Origin: Silene conica
Lineage: Eukaryota; Streptophyta; Magnoliopsida; Caryophyllales; Caryophyllaceae
Length of the DNA stretch: 64,000 nucleotides
NCBI GenBank assembly: GCA_029255685.2
Contig: CM055314.2
Span: 7,768,399 to 7,832,398 of the forward strand
Reading direction: 5' to 3'
In this document: positions 10,769-22,126 of the stretch, piece after piece
Numbering within the stretch: position 1 is the stretch's first letter
How the letters are laid out: every line of letters begins with the position of its first letter
Notes under the pieces: model-generated
What the model saw: the letters and a program-made list of their open reading frames with translations, nothing else
Databases searched by the model: none
Told to the model about the DNA's origin: nothing
Translations under genes and position numbers: made by a program

Positions 10769-11767
10769 TCTTTCTTTTTAAGATGACAAATAAACGATAT
10801 TTGAATTTTTTTTTCCCATGATTTCCTAATAATAGGCACTTTGTCAACTCATGAGTTGGTCCTAAAATGTTAGCCTCGACTCCCCCACATTCAAATGAAA
10901 AAGAAATTGAACAAGGAGACATGTAGTTGACATGCCAAAGCAATAACCCAAAAGAAGCAATGTTTGTAACTCAAATTATTAAACATTCATGATCTACCTA
11001 ATTTAATAATTGTTGTAACAATGACATTCATATTACTAGATAGATTGATAAAACGCTCCCCAAATTACGATTAGCAGTCGACCGCCGGGTTCACTGTATC
11101 CTAAGCCCTAACTTGTCTTGAGTCAGCCGGACTGAAAACCAAAACTACAACAAAATGTGAACTGAGCACCGAACCTAAATAAATCCGATTCGGGCACAAC
11201 CCAAACCAAATGATTTGAATTTGGTCCATTTTTCAATCCGATCTAATCTTGCTCAGCTATACTCTTAATAAGTTTAAGTGAATATTTCCGTTTTAAATAA
11301 GAATTCCGGCAACAAAATTCCAACCAGGCAACAACAAACACAAGCTTCCTTTTTTACATTCCTTCATTGGTTTGTCCCTCTACAGATTCTTCTCACCAAA
11401 ACCCATTTTGACCAAAATCCACTATATTTCTTACTGATCTATCATGCATTCATACCCATAATTTATAAAGTTTCAATCTTTTGAAATTTTCCAACTCATT
11501 TTGACTAAATTCCCACTATAAAGTTTTCATTTTTATGAGTTTCTGCAAATAATTGTGCTTTTTTATTGTCTGATACATCATACATTCATACCCATAACTT
11601 AAAGTTTTAGTCTTCCATCCTAATTATTTGTTTACTTTGATTAATATACGTCTCGCAGAGGCTACAAAAAAAAGTAAACAAATGATTGAGATAAAGGAAG
11701 TAGTAAAAAAGTAGAGATTGTGTGAGAGAAATGGTGGAAAGGAGAAATTGAGGAAGAAAAGAGAGAA
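10769..11767. other. Upstream region of the membrane-protein gene
   Basis: No gene is seen. Around 11160-11240 there are ccgaacc/ccgattcgg words like those filling the hAT elements at 20.3 and 43.6 kb. 11600-11700 contains a pair of inverted attatttgtttac/gtaaacaaatgat words, probably a decayed Stowaway-type MITE, about 70-160 bp before the start codon. A purine-rich 5' leader (ggaaggagaaattgaggaag) precedes the ATG. Confidence 0.45.
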
Positions 11768-14700
11768 ATGGCAATTAACAGTAGAGGAGTATTGAAATGG
11801 GTTTCTTCATATAAAAGGATTACTTTAATTGTTTGTTCAGTTAACATTGTTATTGGATTATATGTTCTTCATTGTCTTTACAGTTCTCTATATGTTTACA
11901 CTGATACCAGTAGCTCCTTTCAGTATGGTAATTTTCTTTTCTATGATTGATTAGTTGTATTTGTATGAATTGTATCAGTGGCGGATGCAGGATTTCGGGT
12001 TTTAAGGGTCTTGGGAGGATTTTTGATAATGGGTTGTTTTGATTTTGCTCAAATTGTTGTTCATGCATGTTTGATGAATGTTGATTAAGCTGTTGACTGA
12101 TTCATGAAGTGTTCGGAATACTTTGTATTTGAATTGATTATTTGCATTTGTATCAGTGACAGTGACAGACGCAGGATATCGGGTCTTTGGGGGATTTTTT
12201 AATTATATACGTCTGGTAGTAAAGATTTTCTGGAGCTCTATAGTAAAAGATTTGAGCTTTTATGTACATTTTACGAGCTTTATTGAAAAAATCTCAGCGC
12301 CTTTATGATAATTGAAACTCAAAAATAATACATATAAACTCAATAAAATTTCGATTTTAACACCTATGAAATAAAATGTAAGTCCATATTTTTAAAGGCT
12401 TAAAAAAATTGCATATAAGCTCGATTAGATTTGTATTGGATGTAAGATGCTCATATACATTTGGATGAATAGTCCTATTCGTGGGAATTTTTGTATAATT
12501 GTATTGCTGGGTTGTTTTGTATTTGCTCAAATTGTTCATGGATGTTTGATGAATGTTGATTATGTTGTTGACTGATTCATGAAGTGTTTTGGATAGTTTG
12601 TATGTGAATTGAGCTTTGTTTTGATTAGTTTAGAAGTGTTTGATTTCTTCAACTCTGCATAGTGTAGTAAAAGTTACAATTTGAGCTATTTCAACCAAAG
12701 GTTAGCTTATGGTTGATGCTCGATTAATGATTTTATAGCTTAATATATCCCTCGGGCGAATGTCATTTACTCATTTGAGATTAAAGAATGGATAATGCAG
12801 AAGTTATGAGATTTCACCAGGGCCGTCTCCGAGATTTCGGGGGCCCTGTGCGAGATTTTAAAAGTGGGCCCCATTACTTTATAAATTAATTTAGAACTTT
12901 ATTAGTTAAACTAAAAAAAATTCTTTAATGTAACATATGTTCGATTTATTTTCCATGACTAACATATAAAAGTAACAAAATTAAGAAACTTATGAAAGAT
13001 ATTTTTAATAACGGATTTTGTAAAATTTGGTGAAAGTATCTCATGATAAAAACTCATATTTATCATAATAAGTGAAATAATGTTGAAAATCTTTCAAATG
13101 TAAAAAATAATATGATAAAAACTCATATTTATCATAATAAGTGAAATAATGTTGAAAATCTTTCAAATGTAAAAAATAATATAAAATGTAAATATGGGGA
13201 TTTGAACTTGTGTTACCTCAACCAAGGCCCAACAACCAAACCATTGAGACAAATTGATTTCTATGTTATTTTATTGCACCAAATAATATAAAATATGTGT
13301 TTTCTTATCTATTGGGCCCTCAAAAATTTGGGGCCCTGTGCGGCCGCACGGCCCGCACATGCTAAAGGCCGGCCCTGGATTTCACTAAGAATTAGAGACT
13401 CGAAGGATCTGAATACTCTTTATGGGAATTTGATAGTATTTGGTTTGATTAGTTTGATTTCTTCTACTCTTTACAGTCCATACTATAGTAAAAGTTTCCA
13501 TATGTGACTGTGAGAGAGCCATTTTAGTCTTTAGCGTCGGCTGATGGTTTCGGGCTTATGAATGAATTTATACCTTCATTTACACTGATTTCTTCAGGTT
13601 GACATATAGTGTACTAAAAGTTACACTCTGAGCTACTTTGAGAAGAAGTTAGCTGATGGTTGGTGGTCCATCGATGATTTTATACCTTAATATGTCACTT
13701 AGGCGAATATCCTTTGAGATTAGTGAGTGATAATGCACACATTTGACAGAACCATTTCAACTAAAAGCCTAAGTTGGTGGTTGATGCCCTTTTGTGATGT
13801 TTATAGGTTCCTCACACATGTTTTTCCGATGTTTATGGGTTGCTTTGCTTTAGCTGCAGTCGTGTTCCTGCATCTCCATTTGCTATTTTTTTTTCCCAAT
13901 CGGCTTGCTCCTTCGACTGAATTATGCTTGGAAATATTGGTTGTTGAATGATTTATGGTATACTGTGATTTATCCAGTTCAGAACTTCTTTTCAGGAGGT
14001 CATGGGCGGATCCAAGGTGGGGCCTGGTGGGGCAGGTGCCCCCCATGAAATTTCCGAAATTAATTTTTATAAGTATCTATAATAATTAGTAAATTATGAT
14101 GGTATAGTTGGTAAGAGTGTTTTGTTTTATCCATGAGGTACATGGTTCGAATCCTAGTAACATACAAGTATTTTATTTTATTTTTATTAAAAAATTGCTT
14201 GAAAAGAGATTTGAACCCTTGACCTTCGGGTAACTTACCAAATTCTAAACCATTGAACCACTTTTATTTACTGTTAATTGGAGTACTAAAATGTATTATA
14301 TTCTACGCATTAGATATTATTTTTACATATACTCATAATATTTAAATTATTTTAGAAAAAAAGTTGAAAAAATATTTGTCTATACTCTATAAACAATATG
14401 TTTTCATTCTTTTACTAATATCATGACTAATTTAGGGAAAAAAACTCTAAAATATAAAAATATTGTATTAGATGTGCTTAGACGTCAAAAAAAAAATTGT
14501 GCCCCCCTAGAACAAAAGTTCTGCGTCCGCCACTGCAGGAGGTCGAGAATGATGGTCTTACTTTGTTATGAACAGATATTAAGTACACCCCAGATGAGAT
14601 AAATAGAATGGAGGAATCTCTCCGAATTAGGGAAGCGTCAGAGCCTATAGAACTCATTAAAGTGGTAAGACTGGTTTTTGTCTTCTACTTCGTATTTCAC

Positions 14701-17700
14701 TGCAACAACATTACATCACCCAATGTTTCAGGGGACTGTCATAGTATTAGACATAGGCCCCGACGCTGCATCATGGTCAAGTTATCAAGGTTTTAGAGGT
14801 TACCACGACCATGCTTTGAGGAAAGATCCGCCACATGTATAGTGCAATGATCAAAATTGGGTTGCGAGACCCAATTTCGAGATTAATAAACCGAGGTTTA
14901 ATACCATGCTCAGCTCCTGCAGTTCTGCCAATGAAAGGGTAAGGGTAAGGGGGGTTGGATGTTACTCGAATATTTCAACTTTGGCTCCATCGTTGAAATA
15001 GAAATGTTTTCTGTTAAATTAGTAGCTGCATTTGATTTGGAAACTTTCTGAACAAAGTCTTTGAGCTAATGGATTTTTCATTGCTGTTATTTGGCCTTTA
15101 GTTCAACACATGCAGTCAAAGTGAAGTTCAATTTAGCTACTGTTAATATTTTGATTGTTTTTTTTTTGCTGTTTACAGTGATGTTCATGCACTTTGTTTT
15201 CCTTTAAAGTGACACCTCTTTTCTTTTTGGTTGTTTAAGGTTAAGAGTCACACTACGACATTAGCTGAACAAAGGCGTAAGCCAAATTTATCACTGCACT
15301 TAAAGCAGTTGATTAGAGATGAGATCTTGCAACAGCTCAGAAGTTTGCCTGAAAATGCAAATCTGACTGAGCAAAGAGCTTGGTGCGTCTAATTTGCGGT
15401 CTTTGTTATTTGTTAATCTAAGTTGAGTTTTATGGTGTTGCTACTTTCTATAAGGTCTGTCGTACACACAGCTTTATGTAGCTGAGCCCTTGAGACTATG
15501 GAACTGTGAAATAAGTACATTTCGTCTTAAACATAGAGAGCTACATGATAGATGAGCCATCTCAACCAAAACCTTAAGGTGATGGTTGAGGTCCAACTAA
15601 TACGCTCCCTCACTCAAATGCCCATTGGGCTTGAAGAGTAGTTAGTTTGCACAGGCTCCCCATACCGTGTGTTGGGTTTCCACTTCGTGTTTTTGAGGGG
15701 TTTTGAGGTTTCCAGGACTCGAACCCGTGACCTTCGGTCACACTGGGTTTCCACTTCGTGTTTTTGAGGTTGCAAGGATTCGAACCCGTGACATTCGGTC
15801 ACACTGGCTGGCTCTAATACCTATGACCTTAATGTGATGGTTGAGGCCCTACTATTATTAATATTCCTAATACTACATACCGTTTGCAATTTTTGTTGGC
15901 ATAGATTAGATGATTTCATAGTTTATCTACTTGCAGCCAAGAGAGCTGCTACTTGATCCTTGACTGCATGATATATTGAATCTCAATTTAAGACTTGATC
16001 TTGATTAGATTGTCACTAACTGATCTCAACCATTGCGCCATTAGAGCGGCCAATACTCCTCATAAAGCGGTTGTTTAAGCTTGAAAAGCTTGATAACCCA
16101 TTCTCGACCCGGTTGCAGCTTAGACCACCATGCTTGACTGGAGTAAATGCTACGTCATTTCATGTTTAGAGATATTGATTGAGAGAACGGCAACTTTAAG
16201 TGTATTAAGGGAAGCAGAATTTTAACTGGCTTCCTATTCCAAAACTCTGCCTGTAAACCTTATACTCTTATAGCCCATTTTGTTTGTTACTAGGAGTTTA
16301 GGACTGACTAACTTCAAACAGTAACCCCTTTTATTACTATCCGTATGTCATTGGATGTCGTGTTATTACTCACTAGTCACTTATGGCTCCGGTATGTCTT
16401 TAAGTTGTCCATGCATCTACTTTCACTTGAAATATAGGTAAACTAGGACCACACTGTTCATTCGTTCCTCATTAGCAGTCTGCTGTTTTTTTTTTATACG
16501 CAGAAGAACCGTCTCTTCTACTTGCCTTCTTGATGTTAATGTTAATATTTTGTGTAACGCGACACTCTCTCTAATTGAAAACAGAAGCAGTGGAAACCTG
16601 GAGAAGAAGAAAAATAAATGAAACAAGCCTACTTCTTCTCGGTGAAAATAATGCCACGCAGACGATATCAGCCGATGAAGCTGGTGTGCACATTTAAAGT
16701 TTTGCATTTTAAAGTTTTTTGATATTCAGCATCTCTAACCACAATAATTTTTCGTGATTCTTGTCTTTTTACTTTTTTGTAGCCCTTTTAGTCATGGCCC
16801 TGCAATCGAAGTGGTCTATGGTTATGGACGAAATCGGATTGTGGATACCACAAATGTTTGTCAATAAGGAGCACATGGATAGACCTTCAGACGTAGATGA
16901 GCTTGGTAAAGTCTATCGATGCTATCAACTACTCTTTCCCCTTTTCTTTTTAATAAATGACATTTTTGAATGTCATGGAGGCGTTCTGACTCCACTACAA
17001 CAACAACAACAACATCAGAGCCTTAGTCCCAAAATGTTTTGGGGTCGGCTGACATGAATCATCCTTTGGAACCGTCCAGGGTGAACTCTCATCTCGACAA
17101 GAGAAAAAATAAAAAAATAATTCGAAAAAATATGGAACTTGTATGGGAAAAGGGCAAAAGGCTTACATACGAGTACACAAAAATCGTATAGGAAAAGGCT
17201 TACATAAGATATTTACTCGTATTTTTGTTTTGTTTTGAGAGGTATTGAAGAGAGAAGTTCTATGTTTTGACTGTAGACAGTCTCTTGGCAATTTTCGTGT
17301 CAATTTGGCAAATATGTGACATTTTTTTTTTGTCTCCAGAGGATTATTACCCGTTGCCAGGAAAGCCGGTTCCGTCTGAATGTCATGCAGAACTTCATAC
17401 GGATTATGACGGGGATGCTGTTAGATGGGGTCTTACCCACCATAAAGAGAGTGCAGCTGACTGTTGTCAGGCGTGCTTGAATCAGGCTAGACTTGCCAAG
17501 CCTGGTCAAATGAAATGCAATATATGGGTTTATTGTCCATCTGAGACGGGTTGTTATTCTCCTGACATTTATGAACATAAGAATCAGGAATGCTGGCTAA
17601 AATACGTAAGTACTTACTCGTGTGATGCTCAGTGCGTTATACACGACAGTAAAGTCCAACTCTTTTCGTATTGTTTTTTAAAAGCGTTTCATTGTGGTTG

Positions 17701-17849
17701 CCGTTTGCCTTATAGCTTACTATATAATGTGATGACTGCAGGCCGAACAACCCAAAGTAAATTTCAAAGACAAATATACAGAATCATATCGAAGTACGCA
17801 CCCAACAGCGCCATTAATCGTTCCTTGGGTTTCTGGGGTCATTTCATAA
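11768..17849 (+). CDS. Type II membrane protein with C-terminal cysteine-rich (PAN/Apple-like) domain, seven exons
   Basis: Exons are 11768-11927, 14576-14664, 15240 to about 15382, about 16585 to 16683, 16783-16905, 17340-17605 and 17742-17849, giving roughly 330 residues. Exon 1 encodes a basic N-terminus (KWVSSYKR) and one hydrophobic segment (residues 18-38), a signal anchor placing the rest in the secretory lumen. The middle is helical and charged (YTPDEINRMEESLRIREAS; later DEIGLWIP). Exon 6 holds a compact domain with eight cysteines (ECHAEL, DCCQAC, KCNIWVYC, GCY, ECW) that looks PAN/Apple-like. The protein ends PWVSGVIS. I recall a conserved plant family with this architecture but know no established function. 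Junctions are GT-AG and in phase except exon 3 to exon 4: the only GT donor (15383) gives the wrong phase for every nearby acceptor. Intron 1 (2.6 kb) is full of transposons. Confidence 0.85.
11978..12616. repeat. Intron 1 duplication around decayed transposon ends
   Basis: A stretch of about 110 bp containing gtttgatgaatgttgatta and gttgactgattcatgaagtg occurs at about 12028-12140 and again at about 12505-12615. Between and before the copies are decayed transposon ends (cagtggcggatgcagg at 11978; a variant near 12165). The arrangement suggests duplication of intron sequence during or after transposon insertion. Confidence 0.6.
12818..13377 (+). mobile_element. hAT-type non-autonomous element with 8-bp duplication
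   Basis: The ends are CAGGGCCGTCTC and, reverse-complemented, CAGGGCCGGCCTTT. The host word gatttcac flanks both sides (12810-12817 and 13378-13385), the 8-bp duplication expected of hAT transposition. The 560-bp interior is non-coding. On the - strand, near 13200-13260, it carries a tRNA-like pair: TCAATGGTTTGGTTG, then AAGTTCAAATCCC. Confidence 0.88.
13043..13180 (+). repeat. 69-bp tandem duplication inside the hAT element
   Basis: Two essentially identical adjacent copies (13043-13111 and 13112-13180), each starting atgataaaaactcat. The near identity indicates a recent duplication within the older element; the 8063 copy is not seen to carry it. Confidence 0.85.
14001..14535. mobile_element. 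hAT-like MITE carrying two tRNA-like segments
   Basis: The ends are CATGGGCGGATCCAAGG and, reverse-complemented, CAGTGGCGGACGCAGAA. The host word caggaggt flanks both sides (13993-14000 and 14536-14543), so the 8-bp duplication supports hAT. Inside, on the + strand near 14104-14160, is an A-box-like tagttggtaagag followed by a B-box-like ggttcgaatcc. On the - strand near 14200-14265 are a second A-like (TTCAATGGTTTAG) and B-like (GGGTTCAAATC) pair. The right end is only 40 bp upstream of the exon 2 acceptor of the host gene. Confidence 0.85.
15541..15860 (-). mobile_element. TRIM-like unit with tRNA T-arm-like repeats (intron 3)
   Basis: A 24-bp word (accttaaggtgatggttgag...) occurs in direct orientation at 15571 and 15827. 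Just inside the right copy the - strand reads GGTATTAGAGCC, a one-base variant of the usual LTR-element primer site. Between the copies, a segment of about 61-71 bp (gggtttccacttcgtg through tcggtcacact) is tandemly duplicated, and each copy carries a - strand GGGTTCGAGTCC/GGGTTCGAATCC box. It may be a TRIM, or a SINE-like composite; the ends are not certain. Confidence 0.55.
16975..17100 (-). mobile_element. SINE 3' part with (GTT)n tail (intron 5)
   Basis: Read on the - strand, a gtcagccgaccccaaaac body is followed by ttttgggactaaggctctg and a (GTT)5-6 tail. This is a widespread plant SINE 3'-end pattern. The 5' tRNA-related head is not recognised. It lies between exons 5 and 6 of the membrane-protein gene. 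Confidence 0.6.
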
Positions 17850-18675
17850 TGAAATGACCCCATTATTTCAACAATCAGATACGTAGCTGCTAAAAACTTT
17901 GTTTTGGCAAACGAGGCGATTTCAGGCAATTACTGAAAGGGGACAAATTGTCCAGCTTCTTCAATTCTGAAGCCGATTTTCTTTGTCAATCGTGAGATCG
18001 TGCCATATTTGAGATGGCTTATACTGGTTAGCATAGACATTGTGTTGTGAGTACATTGTTTTGTTATGTAATGTATGTGTAAGTTGATGTACCAATGTGT
18101 AACTCTTGTAATTGATCAGCAAAGATCAGTCGATCGACTCATTTTCAGAGCGGACTTTCTTTTCTTATGTTCAGTTGCTTTATTTTGACCTAGATAGTGT
18201 TACTAAAAGGGTAACACTATAAACTCAGAGAGTCGATAGTGAAGTTCTTTCAACATATTTGATGAACATTGTACTCCTAATATGGCTGGTTTCCCATGGA
18301 AGAACTATTCATGAAATTGTCAATCGTGACTGGTTTGAACTGCAGAGGATGATCGTCGACATTTGAATTATGTATGTAAATTTTCTAATTTAAAATTTAC
18401 GTTAGTCTAATTAATTGTCAAATTCTCTAATATATGTATCTAAAATACCATGCATTTGCACGGAAACTACCATAGTTATAGAAGTAATCATCATTTCAAA
18501 TACAAACTTTCACACCTCCAAATTTTTCTGCTTAAATTTCTTGACTAATGCATTGGTCTTTCTGACTTAATTTCACCTCCCTTCAATTTTCCCTGACTAT
18601 ATTCCGTCAAGTTTTATTTACGTTAAGCTAGTGGACTGGGTTGCAAGTCAGAAGGAGTCAATTTGGGTGAACTGG
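17850..18675 (+). other. 3' flank of the membrane-protein gene
   Basis: The 3' untranslated region probably extends a few hundred bases past the stop (gtatgtgtaagttgatgtacc near 18074 looks like a poly(A)-region). Beyond it is AT-rich non-coding DNA with one Helitron-type hairpin (ccatgcatttgcacgg near 18449) that has no convincing CTRR end. Confidence 0.4.
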
Positions 18676-19455
18676 GTTCAACTCAACCACATTAAAGGCC
18701 AAAACTGAATGTCTTACCGCCCATCCGCTCATTCCAGTTGGGTTTGCAGGCGCATATGCAGAGTGAAGGACATATTGAAGGAGGGGTACTCTGATGGAAT
18801 TTGGAATGTGCAGTCAGAGGGGTATACAGTTGCAGGAGCTTACGAGTGGTTAAGGGAGGCTGGTACACCTGTGAACTGGTTTGTCACTATCTGGCAAAAT
18901 GTGAGACTGCCTAAGCATCAACTTCTGGGGTGGGTTTATGCGCATCAGGCCTTGAAAACGAAGGACAAACTGACTGATTATGGCCTGCAGATTAGTCCCC
19001 AATGCTACCTCTGTGAGTGTCATAATGAGAGTACTGCACATCTCTTCTTTGTGTGCCCATACAGTGCTAAAGTGCTGCAGGAACTAAAATCCATCACGCG
19101 CATAACCATACCAGACCAAGACGCGCTGCAATGGTGTATCAGTGCCCACTGGTACCAGGCTACAGAAGGCTGTTCAAAGAGCAATAATGTTGGGTGCACT
19201 CTATAGGAGTATCTGGCATCAACGAAAGCACAACAAGCATGAACAGGTCCTGCAAATTCCAAAGCTTGTAGCACGGCAGATGTGGATGAAATTAAAACAC
19301 GCATCAGGAGGCAAGGAGCACAGAGTCACCAACAAGCGGAAATAGAATGGCTGCGAAAGCATAATCTTATGTAATAGAACGAACATGATTGTACAATTGA
19401 CTTGAGTTGTTGATATAATACTTACCTTTCATCAAAACAAAAATTATGTTCAACT
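18676..19455 (+). mobile_element. LINE (L1-type) 3' fragment with RT zinc-binding domain
   Basis: The frame at 18709-19206 carries the zf-RVT domain that ends plant LINE ORF2 (WQNVRLPKHQLLGW, then QCYLCECHNESTAHLFFVCP with its Cys/His ligands). A frameshift near 19165 moves the coding sequence to the next frame (IWHQRKHNKHEQ), so this is a pseudogene. The 3' end shows the tail atataatacttacctttcatc and an A-rich end near 19440. The word gttcaact occurs at 18676 and 19448 and may be a target duplication, but it is not directly adjacent to the A-run. Confidence 0.8.
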
Positions 19456-19659
19456 AATCTCTTCACAAAATTAACTTTTAATTCAACTAAAGTCACTTCA
19501 CCTTAATTCAACAATATGTATTCCCTAATTAATTTTATAACTTTTACGTAAGTATCACCATAGAATTATATATGCCAAATTTCAACCCCTTATATCTCAA
19601 AATGAAAATAAATTGCATTGGTTTGATTAATTGTCAAATTCTCTAATATCCATATATAT

Positions 19660-19880
19660 TCTTATCTAAATTAATACAAGAACATTTCGTACGATTTTGT
19701 GCGACCACGTCATCACATACATTTTCTTTTATTTTTTATTTTTAAATAAATGTAGGACTCACCACAAAAAAAATTATCTATATTAATACAAGAACATTTC
19801 ATGCAATTTCGCGCCTCCACGTCATTAAATTCATTTTCTTTATTTTTTAAATAAATGTAGAATCCACCACAAAATATGGA
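19660..19880 (+). repeat. Two adjacent 112-bp units resembling Helitron 5' ends
   Basis: A segment starting attaatacaagaacatttc occurs at about 19670 and 19782, continuing with gc(g/c)...ccacgtcat and ending taaataaatgtag...ccaccacaaaa. The copies have drifted. The start (tct-a-attaatacaagaaca) is like non-autonomous Helitron 5' termini, but no paired 3' hairpin is assigned. Confidence 0.65.
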
Positions 19881-20129
19881 ATTAATTTATGAAAAAACAA
19901 CTTTGTTAATAGAATTTTTTCTAATAATCAATAGAAAATTTCAATAAACCACCATCCTCAATTCCATTTATATTGCATAAATAATACAATATGCAGATGC
20001 ATAATTTTTCCAATAGTCCTCATAGTCTATCAATAATAAGAAAAATAAAATAAAAAGATGAACAAAAAACATTATTAGACAGTGAAAATATAAATGATAA
20101 AAAAACGATAAAACAAATAACGTTATTAT

Positions 20130-20160
20130 ACTCCCTCCTACTTTTTATAAGTGTCCCGTT
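20130..20160 (+). mobile_element. Stowaway-type MITE left end (relic)
   Basis: TACTCCCTCCTACTTTTTAT at 20130 followed by agtgtcccg is a typical Stowaway/Mariner MITE terminus. A matching right end is not adjacent. A gagggagta at 21423 could be the far end of this or another copy, with the hAT element at 20313 lying between. Confidence 0.5.
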
Positions 20161-20312
20161 GTTCATTTCGGTTTATTCCTCAAAGTATCTCGTTGTCTAC
20201 ATTTAGTAAGTTTTTGGGTTGATTTATTACCCCTATACCCTTCCCTATTTCTATATATTACTCATCCACCCACCCCTAACCCAATATAATTATTTACACT
20301 ACCCAACCCACT

Positions 20313-20825
20313 TAGGGCTGAGAAAAATAAATCGATCCGGATTTTTAAACCGCATCCGAACCGAAAACCGCAAATAAAAAACCGGAAATTCGGTTTTTTA
20401 TGAAACCGGTATCCGAACCGCATTTTTTAGTGTTAAACCGAAGCAGATGTGGATCTCATTTATTCAAACCGGACCCCGGTTTTTAAACCGGTTTTAATAA
20501 AAAATCCTAAAATATATTCTAACTTTCTAGGCATAAGCTTAAGCTGTCTAACTTAATCTAAAGTAATGACATGTTTGTTCATCAATGAGATGTTTCATTC
20601 GTATTTTATAGATATATTTCGATTTTTTTGTTTTTGTTCAGTGTTTCGTTTATATATTTTTTTGAAATTTCTCAAAGTTGTATATTTTTATACCAACACA
20701 AACACAAAACCGGTATACCGAATAAATCCGGTGCGGTACCGGTATCATGAAATGATTTTTTTTTAAAACCGGATACCGGTTTTTAAAGCAAAACCGGTGC
20801 GGTATACCGCTTTTGCTCAGCCCTA
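20313..20825. mobile_element. hAT-like element filled with ccgaacc/aaaccgg words
   Basis: The ends are TAGGGCTGAGAAAAAT and, reverse-complemented, TAGGGCTGAGCAAAAG. The interior is dense in short inverted words (aaccggt, ggtataccg, ccgaacc), a subterminal-repeat arrangement known in plant hAT MITEs. Flanking 8-mers (aacccact and aaccccaa) share only the first five bases. Confidence 0.7.
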
Positions 20826-21482
20826 AACCCCAACCCCATTCACTATCTAACCCAGTCCACGACTTGTTAATTCCTAATTAGTCGAACTAGTAATTTCTTA
20901 GAATTTTTACTAGAGTTTAAAATAAACTTTCAGTTTGAGCGTTTTCTTTGCGTGAACAATGAAAATAATGTAACTCGGAAAGATTTTTTTTAAGAATTAT
21001 GTTCAATTTCTTTTATGCTAATGGCGTAATTTGGTCGAGTTCATATGGACGGTAAGACAATATCAGCTACTTCATAAGTAAAGTTGTACAAAATAGTTTT
21101 GTTTTTAATAAAAGGCATAATGGTATTTGTAAACAAAATCATGTGAATTAGATTAGTACCACCAAACAAGATATGAGAATCGGAAGGGTGAATTCCCTTA
21201 CGTCAACCAAACATTTTTTTGCAAAATCATGGAAACTTGATATGGGAATTAAGTTCACTAGAAGTACAACTTCTTACGAGAAGTTAATTCCTAGATAAAC
21301 TCACTAGATTCGTCATAAGAAATTGCTTATCATTCCATACATTTTCTCGTATATTTTAAGAGATTTGAAAAGAGAAGCCAGTGTCTCGATATATGAGAAT
21401 GACATATATATAACAGAACTGAGGGAGTAGAAGAACAATTGATCAGCTTGAATTCAGCTCAATGACAGAGAATTTAAAGTTG
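20826..21482. other. Non-coding intergenic DNA
   Basis: No gene, RNA or clear repeat is seen, apart from a gagggagta MITE-like end near 21423. Confidence 0.4.
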
Positions 21483-21726
21483 TACTCCCTCCATTCATAT
21501 CCACTTTGCACCTATTCCATTTCGGTCCATTCGAATCCACTTTGCACCTTTCCTTATTTGGTTGTACTTTTAATACTATAATACTATAAAAACACTATTA
21601 AGGCCCACTTTTTCAACACAATACTACACTTTACACCTATTTGTTGTACTTTTATTAATATTTTAACAATGCGTAAAAACCCGTGTATAAAGCAAATGTA
21701 CCAAGTGGAAATGAATGGAGGGAGTA
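21483..21726. mobile_element. Stowaway MITE
   Basis: 244 bp with inverted ends TACTCCCTCCATTCATATCC and (reverse-complemented right end) TACTCCCTCCATTCATTTCC. TA at each end fits the Tc1/Mariner target. Non-coding interior. Confidence 0.88.
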
Positions 21727-22126
21727 GCAGCTAATTATGAGGGCAGGCTTTACAGAATGCTCTAAAGTCTGATCCTGTCAAAATAACTTCAAAGGGGATT
21801 AATAATCATCCAACTCACTATCTCTAAATTTAAAAACAAATAACCAATATTGTCAATAGGATTCAAGTTATCCAGATACCAGTACCTTTATTTTATCCCT
21901 AAAAGAGTAAATATGTACTAACTGATGCTTCCACAGCTGCCCTCCATGCAACATACTGTCTTCTCTTCGTGTTCTTAAATCTTAAGGCTCTGAGTTTAAA
22001 GTACATGAGGGATATTTGTATAGCCAGCTGCATTGTTTAAAATTACAAGTATGAATCATGCCTGATTTGTATTCCAAATTTCTAGTACGCATGGGCATAG
22101 CAACACTCACAAGAGTCATTACATAC

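Larger units (their letters stand above)
12664..13790 (+). repeat. Repeated TRIM-like LTR relics in intron 1
   Basis: Related stretches near 12664-12800, 13480-13560, 13612-13740 and 13745-13790 share the order agtaaaagtta, gagctactt, gctgatggttg, gattttatacctta and ggcgaatgtc. The same words recur beside the TRIM-like unit at 15541. They look like decayed copies of one small LTR family. The hAT element at 12818 is inserted among them. Confidence 0.5.

Noticed and set aside
14104..14270. Possible tRNA genes
   Set aside because: B-box-like words are present but acceptor and anticodon stems are not apparent; they lie inside a transposon.
17300..17578. - strand open frame opposite exon 6 of the membrane-protein gene
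   Set aside because: Antisense shadow; the + strand frame has clear splice sites and conserved cysteines.
18446..18475. Helitron 3' end
   Set aside because: The hairpin is present but no CTRR-T end follows at the right distance.
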